DNA from: CAINEC01 sp046052065
GTDB lineage: Bacteria > Bacteroidota > Bacteroidia > AKYH767-A > OLB10
Assembly (NCBI GenBank): GCA_046052065.1
Contig: JBJOND010000004.1
Span: forward strand, 1-64,000
DNA length: 64,000 nt
Direction of reading: 5' to 3'
The notes below the pieces were generated by a model, which made no database searches, was not told the DNA's origin, and saw only the letters and a list, made by a program, of their open reading frames with translations. How positions within the stretch are numbered: position 1 is the first letter of the stretch; every line of letters starts with the position of its first letter. This document shows positions 51,838 through 60,478 of this stretch, in pieces. The translations under genes were made by a program, and so were the position numbers.

Positions 51838-52788
51838 TTAATTCACTTTTTTCTTTTCAGCATATGCTTTAGCAGCATCGCGCACCCATTGTCCGTTGGA
51901 ATGCGCATCATTACGTTGCTTCAAACGCAACTTATTACAAGGACCATTACCATTAATTACCTGAAAAAATTCATCCCAGTTAATTTCACCAAAATCATAA
52001 TGGCGAGTTTCTTCATTCCACTTCAATTTATCATCAGGAACAGTTAGTCCAATAGCCTTAGCCTGTTCAACTGTTCTATCGATGAATCGCTGACGTAAAT
52101 CGTCGTTAGTATACAACTTCACCTTCCATTTCATAAGATCGGCACTGTTTGGCGACTCCTTATCAGACGGACCAAACATCATTAGAGATGGCCACCACCA
52201 ACGGTTCATAGCATCCTGAGCCATTTCCTTTTGCTCTTGAGTACCTCTCATCAGATAGGCTAAAATCTGATAACCTTGTTTGTTATGAAAATTCTCTTCT
52301 CTGCAAATACGTAACATCGCGCGAGAATATGGTCCGTAAGAACACTTGGCCAATACCGTTTGATTTACGATTGCGGCACCATCTACTAACCAACCAATTG
52401 CACCGATATCGGCCCAAGTTAAAGTTGGATAATTGAAAATGGAAGAATATTTTGCTTTCCCTGCCAATAACTGATCAATCATTTCGGAGCGATCCATGCC
52501 TAATGTTTCAGCAGCACTGTAAATGTATAAACCATGACCGGCCTCATCTTGAACCTTTGCGATTAGGATTGCTTTTCGTGCTAAAGAAGGTGCTCGCGTT
52601 ATCCAATTCCCTTCAGGCAGCATTCCAACAACTTCTGAATGAGCATGTTGCGACATCATTCTTAACAATTGTTTACGATACTTCTCAGGCATCCAATCTT
52701 TGGGCTCGATTACTTTACCGGCTTGAATACTATCGTTGAATGCATTTTCCATTTCGGATAAATCATCCGTTTTAACATTTATGTCCAT
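51838..52788 (-). CDS. paaA: Phenylacetyl-CoA epoxidase catalytic subunit PaaA
   Basis: 316 residues from ATG 52788; the longer frame from 52845 adds a non-conserved stretch from the spacer. Di-iron ligands are carried by helices with QHAHSEVVGMLPEGNW, KVQDEAGHGLYIYSA and REENFHNKQGYQI. DPRxRxR-type contacts are not obvious. With PaaB-D it epoxidises phenylacetyl-CoA using O2 and NADPH. The reductase PaaE is not encoded here. First gene of the operon; the -7 box could not be identified with confidence. Confidence 0.95.
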   Translation of the reverse strand: MDINVKTDDLSEMENAFNDSIQAGKVIEPKDWMPEKYRKQLLRMMSQHAHSEVVGMLPEGNWITRAPSLARKAILIAKVQDEAGHGLYIYSAAETLGMDRSEMIDQLLAGKAKYSSIFNYPTLTWADIGAIGWLVDGAAIVNQTVLAKCSYGPYSRAMLRICREENFHNKQGYQILAYLMRGTQEQKEMAQDAMNRWWWPSLMMFGPSDKESPNSADLMKWKVKLYTNDDLRQRFIDRTVEQAKAIGLTVPDDKLKWNEETRHYDFGEINWDEFFQVINGNGPCNKLRLKQRNDAHSNGQWVRDAAKAYAEKKKVN

Positions 52789-52879
52789 CGATTTAAATAG
52801 TCTTATTAACTTTGCTAAAATAATAGTTACGACTAACCTACGCAAATGAGATTCGTCAGATTAAAATAACATTTTTTTG

Positions 52880-52890
52880 AACTTAAAGTT
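52880..52890. promoter_or_regulatory. Short palindrome in the paaA / capsule spacer
   Basis: AACTTAAAGTT, a perfect 11-base palindrome (5-base arms and one central base), 92 bases before the paaA ATG. May be an operator. Confidence 0.25.
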
Positions 52891-52898
52891 TACACGAA

Positions 52899-52922
52899 GA
52901 TGTTAAGATTTTGTGTAACATC
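52899..52922. promoter_or_regulatory. Inverted repeat in the paaA / capsule spacer
   Basis: GATGTTA, 10 bases, TAACATC: perfect 7-base arms with the size and spacing of a repressor operator. It lies between divergent paaA and the capsule export gene, 64 bases before the latter's chosen start, so it could control either side. Confidence 0.4.
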
Positions 52923-52986
52923 GTAGAAAATTTGCTGTAGCACTTCAACACTAATGAGAATAGCCTTTAACAAACGAAACAGATTT

Positions 52987-53769
52987 ATGATAAAGATTCA
53001 ACAATCTTTTATTGCATTGACCTTATTATTTCTTTTAGGGTCTTGTAGAAATGTATTGGAGGTGACTTATTTTCAGCAATCTAAGGACACCGCGGTAGTA
53101 AGCAAACAAAAATTTATTGAAGAACATTATGTCACAGTAATACAACCTTACGATATTTTATCCATTTATGTTAGCAGTTTAAATCCGGAGGCTACAGCAT
53201 TCTTTAACGTGTTTAACAAATCAGAAGGACCAACAGTTGGAGACAGCTACTCTACTCGACCCAATGTTGGCTATTTAGTGGATGCCGAAGGAAATATTGA
53301 TATGCCATTGGTTGGAAAAATTAAATTAGTAGGCTTATCGACAATCCAAGCAAAGGACTATATCCAAAAGCAATTGGAAAAATACTTGCAACAGCCAAGC
53401 GTAAGAATTTACTTTGAAAACTTCAAAGTAACTTTACTTGGGGAGGTTACGAACCCTGGAGTTTATACAGTTACCAATGAAAAACTCACATTACCCGAGG
53501 CAATTGGATTAGCTGGCGACTTATCTATTTATGGAAATAGAAAAGATGTAATGCTTATTCGCGAAGTAAAAGGAGAAAAGATTTACATCCCTATTGACTT
53601 AACCAGAAGAGATTTGTTTTATTCGCCATATTACTACTTGCATTCAAATGATATTTTATACATTCCTCCAGTGAAAGGAAAAGTATCTCAGTCAGACAAC
53701 TTCTATAGAGTAGCTCCTTTACTTATTAGCTTAGCAACGTTAGGCGCATTTGTGTTATTTCGCAGATAA
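52987..53769 (+). CDS. Polysaccharide export outer membrane lipoprotein (Wza-like)
   Basis: 260 residues from ATG 52987, chosen because it opens a lipoprotein signal (LTLLFLLGSC, Cys20); an ATG 33 bases earlier adds a basic leader. The Poly_export domain is at ~50-130 (VIQPYDILSIYVSSLNPEAT, GYLVDAEGNIDMPLVGKIKL), an SLBB domain at ~138-220 (VTLLGEVTNPGVYTVTNE), and a C-terminal membrane helix (LLISLATLGAFVLF). It is shorter than enteric Wza. It forms the outer membrane channel with the Wzc-like protein 29 bases downstream. First gene of the exopolysaccharide locus. Confidence 0.9.
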   Translation: MIKIQQSFIALTLLFLLGSCRNVLEVTYFQQSKDTAVVSKQKFIEEHYVTVIQPYDILSIYVSSLNPEATAFFNVFNKSEGPTVGDSYSTRPNVGYLVDAEGNIDMPLVGKIKLVGLSTIQAKDYIQKQLEKYLQQPSVRIYFENFKVTLLGEVTNPGVYTVTNEKLTLPEAIGLAGDLSIYGNRKDVMLIREVKGEKIYIPIDLTRRDLFYSPYYYLHSNDILYIPPVKGKVSQSDNFYRVAPLLISLATLGAFVLFRR

Positions 53770-53798
53770 CATTATTAAATACAAAATCAACCATTACG

Positions 53799-56273
53799 AT
53801 GAACCAGGAGAATCCAAACGTGCACGATTACAAAATAAACAACCCCAATAACGAACAACAGAATGAAGGCGAAAACACCATTAATATTTCGCAAATAATT
53901 AATAAGTATTTTTTACGCTACTGGTACCTTTACATCTACACATTAAGTATTGCTTTAGTTTCTGCTTACTTTTATAATTGGTACGCAGACAAAGTCTATT
54001 TTTCTTCTTGCACTGTATTAATTAAAGATGAAAAGAAGAATGTTAACAGTAGTGATCTATTAACTCAACTAGGTGCTTTTAACAATGAAGGTGGAATTGA
54101 AAATGAAATCGGCATCATACGTTCAAGAATGCTTATTTCAAAAACAATTGAAGACTTACAATTATATAAAAGCTATTATTTAATTGGAGATTTAAAAACA
54201 TCAGAAGTTTTTGCATTAAAACCATTTGATCTAAAAGAAGACACATTATATAGTCTGGCCTACAATGCTACTATTAATCTTGAAATATTAAGTAGTAACA
54301 AATACAAACTCTCTTATCAAAAAGGAAATGTAGAGCATATTGGATACTACCTGTTCAATCGAAAAATCAGCAATGATTTAGGAATATTTTCAATTGATAA
54401 GACTTCAGATTTTAGCCGACAACCTTACGATTCGAAAAACTTTTCGAAGCGAAAATTTATCATTCGTTTAGCTGACAAAAACATGCTAACCGATATTTAT
54501 CAAACTGCCTTAAAAGCTGAACCTATCAGTAAGCAAGCATCGATGCTTCAGATTTCTATTCAAGGAGCCACGCCATCAAAGAATGAAGCTTTCTTAAATA
54601 AGCTTTGCGAGCTTTATGTTATGAAAGGAATTGAAGTAAAGAATGAATACGCGGTAAACACACTTAATTTCATTGAGCAACAATTAGGCGCATTAACGGG
54701 AGAAATAAATGAGAATGAAGTTAACGTAGAAAAATTCAGAGTATCTAGAGGAATTACTGATTTATCAATTGAAGCAAATGCCTATTTAGAAAGTGTAAAA
54801 AACTTCAATGGTCAAATTTCACAATTGGCAGTACAGAGCAGTTTCTTAGACTATCTAGGAGATTATGTAAAAACAGATAGCAAAAATTTAACTGGAAATA
54901 TATCACCAGGAAGTATTTTAGTTAACGACCCGCTTTTACAAAGTTTGGTTCTTAAGCTTAATGAACTAGAGAATAAGAAAAAATCTCAGTCCAACCTATC
55001 CAAAGAAGATAACCCTTTGATGGTAAGTTTGAATACAGAGATTGCAACCACCAAAGCAGCATTATCAGAAAATATTAAATCGTTAAAAAGTGGAATCACC
55101 GCCTCGCTTAATGAATCTAAAACTCAAAGAAGTGAAGTTGAAGATAAATTAAGAAGGTTACCTACTGCTCAGCGCGAGTTGCAAGGAATGTTAAGAGGAT
55201 CCAACATTAAAGAACAACTTTATTCTTACTTACTACAGAAAAAAGCAGAAACAGCAATTTTATTGGCCTCAACAACTGCCGATAATCGTGTGATTGATAA
55301 CGCAAGAACATTCATAAAACCACTCAAGCCAATAAAGAGTTTAAGCTATACTATTGCTGTTTTATTCGGATTAATTCTACCTGCATTATTCATCTACATC
55401 AGAACAGCTTTTAATGATCGTATTATCGACCGTAACGACTTGGATGCAAGAACGAATATTCCGGTAATTGGCATGATAGGATTAAGCGCATCGAAATCAA
55501 GTTTGGTCGTAACTGAAAAACCTAATTCCCATATCTCTGAAGCATTCAGAACCATCCGTACCAACTTACAATACTTCAATCAAGGAAATCAAAAAGCGAC
55601 TATTCTAGTAACATCGTCTATTTCTTCGGAAGGAAAAAGTTTTACATCCGTAAACCTTGCTTGCATGATGGCAATGTCGGGACGTAAAACAATTCTTGTA
55701 GGTTGCGACTTACGTAAGCCGAAAATTACAATTGGCTTTGACTTCGTTTCTGAAATTGGTTTAAGTAACTATTTGATTGGATTAAATTCTGAAAAAGAAA
55801 TTATTCAAAACTCGGGTACAATTCCTAATCTGGATATTATCTTGTCAGGGCCTAAGCCTCCTAACCCATCTGAATTAATCATATCACCTAAGATGGATGA
55901 GTTATTTGTTTATCTGAAAGCAAACTACGACTACATTATTTTAGATACTCCGCCAATTGGATTAATTACCGATGCCATGGTATTATCGAAATATGTGGAT
56001 GTAAATATTTATTTAGTTCGTCAGCGTGTAACTAGAAAGCAACACTTGGGCTTTATTAACAAACTATACAACGAAGGCAAACTGAAGAATGTATGCATTG
56101 TACTTAATGCAATTAAATCTTCCAGCAGCACTTATGGCTATGGTTATGGTTATGGTTATGGTTACGGATATGGCTACGGGTATGGTTACGGGTATTACGA
56201 AGAAGATAAGGAAAAGAGAAATTTAAAATCTACTATTAAAAAGCTTTTTAAACGAAAGAGTTCCAAAGCCTAA
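53799..56273 (+). CDS. Wzc-like polysaccharide co-polymerase and tyrosine kinase
   Basis: 824 residues. A Wzz domain with a first membrane helix near 45-65 (LYIYTLSIALVSAYFY) and a second near 508-527. A periplasmic coiled-coil region lies between (~280-490). The BY-kinase domain has Walker A SSEGKS (Lys613), Walker A' ILVGCDLRKP and Walker B YIILDTPPIGLITDA. The C-terminus has a tail of ten Tyr-Gly pairs plus Tyr-Tyr (~779-800), then a basic end. It controls chain length and export of capsule or exopolysaccharide through autophosphorylation cycles. Confidence 0.93.
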   Translation: MNQENPNVHDYKINNPNNEQQNEGENTINISQIINKYFLRYWYLYIYTLSIALVSAYFYNWYADKVYFSSCTVLIKDEKKNVNSSDLLTQLGAFNNEGGIENEIGIIRSRMLISKTIEDLQLYKSYYLIGDLKTSEVFALKPFDLKEDTLYSLAYNATINLEILSSNKYKLSYQKGNVEHIGYYLFNRKISNDLGIFSIDKTSDFSRQPYDSKNFSKRKFIIRLADKNMLTDIYQTALKAEPISKQASMLQISIQGATPSKNEAFLNKLCELYVMKGIEVKNEYAVNTLNFIEQQLGALTGEINENEVNVEKFRVSRGITDLSIEANAYLESVKNFNGQISQLAVQSSFLDYLGDYVKTDSKNLTGNISPGSILVNDPLLQSLVLKLNELENKKKSQSNLSKEDNPLMVSLNTEIATTKAALSENIKSLKSGITASLNESKTQRSEVEDKLRRLPTAQRELQGMLRGSNIKEQLYSYLLQKKAETAILLASTTADNRVIDNARTFIKPLKPIKSLSYTIAVLFGLILPALFIYIRTAFNDRIIDRNDLDARTNIPVIGMIGLSASKSSLVVTEKPNSHISEAFRTIRTNLQYFNQGNQKATILVTSSISSEGKSFTSVNLACMMAMSGRKTILVGCDLRKPKITIGFDFVSEIGLSNYLIGLNSEKEIIQNSGTIPNLDIILSGPKPPNPSELIISPKMDELFVYLKANYDYIILDTPPIGLITDAMVLSKYVDVNIYLVRQRVTRKQHLGFINKLYNEGKLKNVCIVLNAIKSSSSTYGYGYGYGYGYGYGYGYGYGYYEEDKEKRNLKSTIKKLFKRKSSKA
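56133..56198 (+). repeat. Six-base tandem repeat coding a Tyr-Gly tail
   Basis: Ten copies of TAY-GGN in frame, then TAT TAC: twelve Tyr in 22 residues. Five copies in a row are TATGGY; later copies vary at third positions. Confidence 0.9.
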
Positions 56274-56289
56274 CTTTACAAAGTAGACA

Positions 56290-57639
56290 ATGAAACAAAT
56301 TCGTGCTAAACTAAAATCTGTTTTAGACGGAGAAACACAAACACTTTTCAAAAACAGTTCGTGGGTATTTGTATCTAATGCATATGGTGTATTGCTCGCG
56401 TTCCTGCGTTCAATTGTTATTGCTCGCGGTTTAGGTGCCGAAATGCTAGGGATCTACTCAGTGATAATTGCTTTCGTTCTAACAATACAAGAAGTAATTA
56501 AATTGAACGTTCCTTTAGGAATTATAAAATTCGGAGCTCAATTTATTTCCCATAAGTCGCCAGAAAAAGTTGTTAGCCTACTAAAAAGAGGTGTTACCTA
56601 TAGCATGCTTTCGGCATTGTTATCGGTAATAGTTATTGCTATAATCACACACTTTTTATATCCACACTTTTTTGATATTGAAGGATTACAAAAATTCATC
56701 ATACTGTATGCAATAGTAAATGGTATTTGCTTTTTGGATAATATAGGCAGAGCGATATTGAAAATTTATTACCGATTTAAAGTGAATTCAATTGTTCAAA
56801 TGGTAATGGATACAGTAGAGTTTACTGCAATAACATTCTCAATCTATTATTTCCCAAACAATCTTGATTATTTCTTCTATACTGTACTTGCAACCAAATT
56901 ATTGAACTCAGTAATTTGTAATTTATCCGTGCTAATAGAATTAAGAAAAGATTTATTACCCTATTTTAAAACCCCTGTTAATGCCATTGAAAGTCATTAT
57001 ACTGAAATCAAACATTTTATTTTTGGACATTCATTTGGAAACACCTTGAAAACACTATTAAACCAAGGTGATGTTTTATTGCTGAATATTTGGGGTAGTC
57101 ATGCAGCAGTTGGATTGTATATCGTTTCAAAAAAATTAGCCTATGCAATTTTAGCAGTTACAGATCCATTAGTAACTTCGGTATATCCACAATTTGCGCA
57201 TCTTGTTTCTCAGAAAAAATTCTCGGAATTAAAACTCATGATTAACAAAATAACTAAGCTTGCTTTAATACCTGTTACTTTTTTCTTAGCATTTGTTTTT
57301 ATCTTTAAAGGACATATTATCACGTTGATTTATGGAGAAGAATTTCGGGCTGCGGCAAGTACATTCTTTATTCATTTCATTGGAGCTGCGCAAGGATCTT
57401 TGTTTTTTTGGTGCTTACCAATGATTCAGGGATTAGGCCTTACCTACCTTCGTTTAAAAAGTTATGTTATTGCAATCATAATTGACCTGATATTAGCTTG
57501 GACATTAACACCTCAATTTGGAGCCAATGGGGTTGCAATAGGATTATTAGCCGCTAACTTAACTACAACTGCCTATTTCGTATATTACACCAATAAAAAG
57601 ATTAATTCGGAAATCAACTTATCGCTTTCCACAACTTAA
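56290..57639 (+). CDS. Polysaccharide flippase (Wzx/MATE-like)
   Basis: 449 residues with 12 or more membrane helices, oligosaccharide flippase (PST) family: WVFVSNAYGVLLAFLRSIVIARGLG near the start, LLNQGDVLLLNIWGSHAAVGLY in the middle. It moves lipid-linked repeat units to the periplasmic face. It lies 16 bases after the kinase gene and 6 bases before the methyltransferase gene. Confidence 0.88.
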   Translation: MKQIRAKLKSVLDGETQTLFKNSSWVFVSNAYGVLLAFLRSIVIARGLGAEMLGIYSVIIAFVLTIQEVIKLNVPLGIIKFGAQFISHKSPEKVVSLLKRGVTYSMLSALLSVIVIAIITHFLYPHFFDIEGLQKFIILYAIVNGICFLDNIGRAILKIYYRFKVNSIVQMVMDTVEFTAITFSIYYFPNNLDYFFYTVLATKLLNSVICNLSVLIELRKDLLPYFKTPVNAIESHYTEIKHFIFGHSFGNTLKTLLNQGDVLLLNIWGSHAAVGLYIVSKKLAYAILAVTDPLVTSVYPQFAHLVSQKKFSELKLMINKITKLALIPVTFFLAFVFIFKGHIITLIYGEEFRAAASTFFIHFIGAAQGSLFFWCLPMIQGLGLTYLRLKSYVIAIIIDLILAWTLTPQFGANGVAIGLLAANLTTTAYFVYYTNKKINSEINLSLSTT

Positions 57640-57645
57640 TTCAAT

Positions 57646-58389
57646 ATGACTATTAAAAACGCAAGTACGATGTTAGCAGCATTAAAAAACCCAATAGCTG
57701 CTATAAAATTTAAACTCGGAAATAAGTCTGCAATGCATGATGCTGTTATATTGGACAGCGTAAAACATTTATGGGGCCCAAATGCAGATTTAACACCTTG
57801 GAAAAACGCATTGAAAGAACTTAAGAATAACGATTTAATAGCCCCTAATAAAAACATACATCAAACCATAGTTGGCAATAATTTAAATACCACATTTGGA
57901 AAATGGATTTATTGCTGCATAAGAGTTACTAAACCCAATACAGTTATAGAAACAGGTGTTGCACACGGTTACTCTTCATGGATTATTTTGAATGCGCTTA
58001 ACAAAAACAATAAAGGTGTCTTGTATAGCATCGACCTTCCTAACAACGATACAAATAGCGATTATAATTTTAAAGAACAACCAACCACTGGATGGCTTGT
58101 CCCTGATACATTAAAAGATCGTTGGAAGCTTAATTTAGGTGATGCTAAAGTTTTACTGCCTGAAATACTAAACGAAATAAAAGATCTCGATATCTTTTTT
58201 CATGATAGCGATCACAGTTACGAACACATGAAATATGAATTTGAAACCTCATATCCATTTATTGTAAACGGAGGACTCTTATTAAGCGATGATGTGCATA
58301 AAAATGTAGCATTTTCAGAATATGTAGCTACTAATAATTTAAAAGCACTTCAGTTTAATAAAGGTGGAGCTGCTATAATTAAAAAATAA
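57646..58389 (+). CDS. Class I SAM-dependent methyltransferase (Methyltransf_24 type)
   Basis: 247 residues. The SAM motif I is VIETGVAHGYSSWIILNALN, motif II is VLYSIDLPN, and the catalytic/metal region is FFHDSDHSYEHMKYEFE followed by GGLLLSDDV. This layout matches TylF/CmcI-like O-methyltransferases of sugars and natural products. It probably methylates a glycan residue. The start is 6 bases after the flippase stop, and the next gene begins directly at its stop. Confidence 0.82.
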   Translation: MTIKNASTMLAALKNPIAAIKFKLGNKSAMHDAVILDSVKHLWGPNADLTPWKNALKELKNNDLIAPNKNIHQTIVGNNLNTTFGKWIYCCIRVTKPNTVIETGVAHGYSSWIILNALNKNNKGVLYSIDLPNNDTNSDYNFKEQPTTGWLVPDTLKDRWKLNLGDAKVLLPEILNEIKDLDIFFHDSDHSYEHMKYEFETSYPFIVNGGLLLSDDVHKNVAFSEYVATNNLKALQFNKGGAAIIKK

Positions 58390-59559
58390 GTGAATACAGT
58401 TTACATCTACATATCACCTTACGACATTCTTCGACCTAGAACAAACCAGGTAAGCGATGTTCGTTTTTGTGATGGATTTTTGCAGAATGGCAGAGTCATT
58501 CATCTAGTTGTTCCTTTCGTTAAGCGAGAAGACAATATTTCAAAAGAGGAAGTCCCCCAAATCTATGGTGTATCAGATAAACTAAATATTCATTATTTAA
58601 AAACTGATTTTAAGTCAGATGTAAGCGGCAAAATAAACTTATTTAAAATTATCATTCTAAATTATCTTCAGATAAGAAAACTTACAAGAGATAAAAAATG
58701 TAATTATGTAGTTATTTCAAGAAGTATTGCCATTCTATTTCCGTTCTTAATAACAAAAGCTTTTAACAGAAAAAAATTGAAATTCACCTATTGGGCTCAT
58801 GACTTTAGCAAGAAAAAACTATTCCGTTGGGCTTATGGACTATGTGATAATATCATTGGAACTAATTCATCAATTATCAACTCGATTAATAAATCAACTA
58901 ACTATCCAATAAACAGAACAATCATTTCTTCGAATCCAATTACGCAAAATCAGGCGGATGATTATATGGAGAAAATAGCGGCAAGAACTATTCTTAAAAT
59001 TGATTCTAAAAAACCAGTTGTTGTTTATACCGGTAAACTTGCAATTGATTACAATCTAGAAATAGAATATATACTTAAGGCTGCTAAAAAACTACCAGAC
59101 TATACATTTATTTTCACTGGAGGAAAACCAATCGCAGTAGATTATTGGAAAGGATGGTGCAATGAAAAAGGGATTAGCAATGCAAAATTCACAGGTTACA
59201 TTAACGACTATCAAAAAATCAAGTATTATCAGTTTGCTGCAGATGTTCTTGTTTCCTACTATACAAAACAAGGACACGATGTAAGCTATAACTTCCCAAA
59301 CAAAATTTGTGAATATATGTTAACGGGCAATCCGATTATAACTCCCAACTACCCTGCAACACAAGATATATTAAATGAACATAACTGCTATTTTACAGCA
59401 CCAGAAAACGAAACTGAATTAGCCAAGACAATAAAAATAGCGATTGAAGATAAAGAAAAGTCGACGGCCATTGCTAATCAAGCAAGGTTTGATGTTAAAC
59501 AAAACACTTTCAAGATCAGAGTCTCAAGCATCATTAATTTTTTAGAAAGCAATGAATAA
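58390..59559 (+). CDS. Glycosyltransferase (GT4-like, GT-B fold)
   Basis: 389 residues from GTG 58390, directly after the previous stop. N-terminal Rossmann half with TYWAHDFSKKKLFRWAYGLCD; C-terminal half with KKPVVVYTGKLAIDYNLE, FIFTGGKP, AKFTGYINDYQKIKYYQFAADV and FPNKICEYMLTGNPII, the GT4 donor-site pattern. It adds a sugar to the repeat unit; donor and linkage are unknown. It overlaps the nucleotidyltransferase gene by 8 bases. Confidence 0.85.
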   Translation: MNTVYIYISPYDILRPRTNQVSDVRFCDGFLQNGRVIHLVVPFVKREDNISKEEVPQIYGVSDKLNIHYLKTDFKSDVSGKINLFKIIILNYLQIRKLTRDKKCNYVVISRSIAILFPFLITKAFNRKKLKFTYWAHDFSKKKLFRWAYGLCDNIIGTNSSIINSINKSTNYPINRTIISSNPITQNQADDYMEKIAARTILKIDSKKPVVVYTGKLAIDYNLEIEYILKAAKKLPDYTFIFTGGKPIAVDYWKGWCNEKGISNAKFTGYINDYQKIKYYQFAADVLVSYYTKQGHDVSYNFPNKICEYMLTGNPIITPNYPATQDILNEHNCYFTAPENETELAKTIKIAIEDKEKSTAIANQARFDVKQNTFKIRVSSIINFLESNE

Positions 59560-60478
59560 ACTTTCAAAATATTTGAGTTATGGTTATAACACTAAAGTAG
59601 GTAAATTAGCTAGCCTTATTTTACCCGAAAATATTTCTATTTACTTCAACGATTTAACTAATGACACAGCATCAAATCATATCTCAAATGATTTAATTAG
59701 TTTAAATCAGATTAAATCTAATAATTACTGTGTTAATCAAATAAAAGACATTTGTCAAAATTCAAATTTGGAAGGTGTTTTTAGTTGTTATGTTTTTGGA
59801 AGCATAGCAAGCAATGATACAAACTCATACAGCGATTTTGATGGGATTTTAATCTACGACGAGCATAAATTAAATAGCAACAAGCAAATCTTTCAGCTGC
59901 GACGACTAATCAAAAAAATCAATTTATATTCACATCTACAAGATAGTTTACAGCATCACGGAATTTTAGTTATTGGAACAAATGAATTGGCAAACAAAAA
60001 TGATGAACTAATTTTCAATCTACTAAAAGAAGCATTGTTAATATACGGTGGGCCAGCTCAGAGTAAACCGCAAGAAAACAGAAACTGTTACACTGGTCCA
60101 TTTATTAAACTTAAAAAAAGTATTCTTCATAAATTAAACAATGAAGAGAAATGGGACAACCAATACTACTTTAAAAATATGCTCAGCGAATTATTACTAT
60201 ACCCCTGTTCATATTTGCAATTTAAAAACCAGAAATACATTTCTAAAAAAGATAGTTTTGAAATGATTAAAGACATCTTCAACAAGCAAGATGTTCAAAC
60301 AATAAATCAATTAGAACAAATCAGGCTAAATTGGAAACAGGAAAAATTGAACGAGTCGTCAATTAATCAACGTACCATTGCCTCCTTTAAAAAAACACAA
60401 AAGACCTCAATAAAAGATATTGATACGATGAAATCAATCAAGTTAAGACTGATTGAATTACTAAACAGTAAAGGATGA
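59552..60478 (+). CDS. Nucleotidyltransferase-fold protein A
   Basis: 308 residues. The minimal nucleotidyltransferase signature is VFGSIASNDTNSYSDFDGIL: GS at 83-84 and DxD at 95/97. A third acidic residue is not evident; the matching strand reads HHGILVIG (HGI 136-138). A helical C-terminal half follows (KNMLSELLLYPCSYLQFK), as in kanamycin-type transferases. Substrate unknown; a role in modifying a glycan or carrier is inferred from context only. Overlaps both neighbours (8 and 4 bases). Similar in plan to protein B at 61877. Confidence 0.7.
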   Translation: MNKLSKYLSYGYNTKVGKLASLILPENISIYFNDLTNDTASNHISNDLISLNQIKSNNYCVNQIKDICQNSNLEGVFSCYVFGSIASNDTNSYSDFDGILIYDEHKLNSNKQIFQLRRLIKKINLYSHLQDSLQHHGILVIGTNELANKNDELIFNLLKEALLIYGGPAQSKPQENRNCYTGPFIKLKKSILHKLNNEEKWDNQYYFKNMLSELLLYPCSYLQFKNQKYISKKDSFEMIKDIFNKQDVQTINQLEQIRLNWKQEKLNESSINQRTIASFKKTQKTSIKDIDTMKSIKLRLIELLNSKG

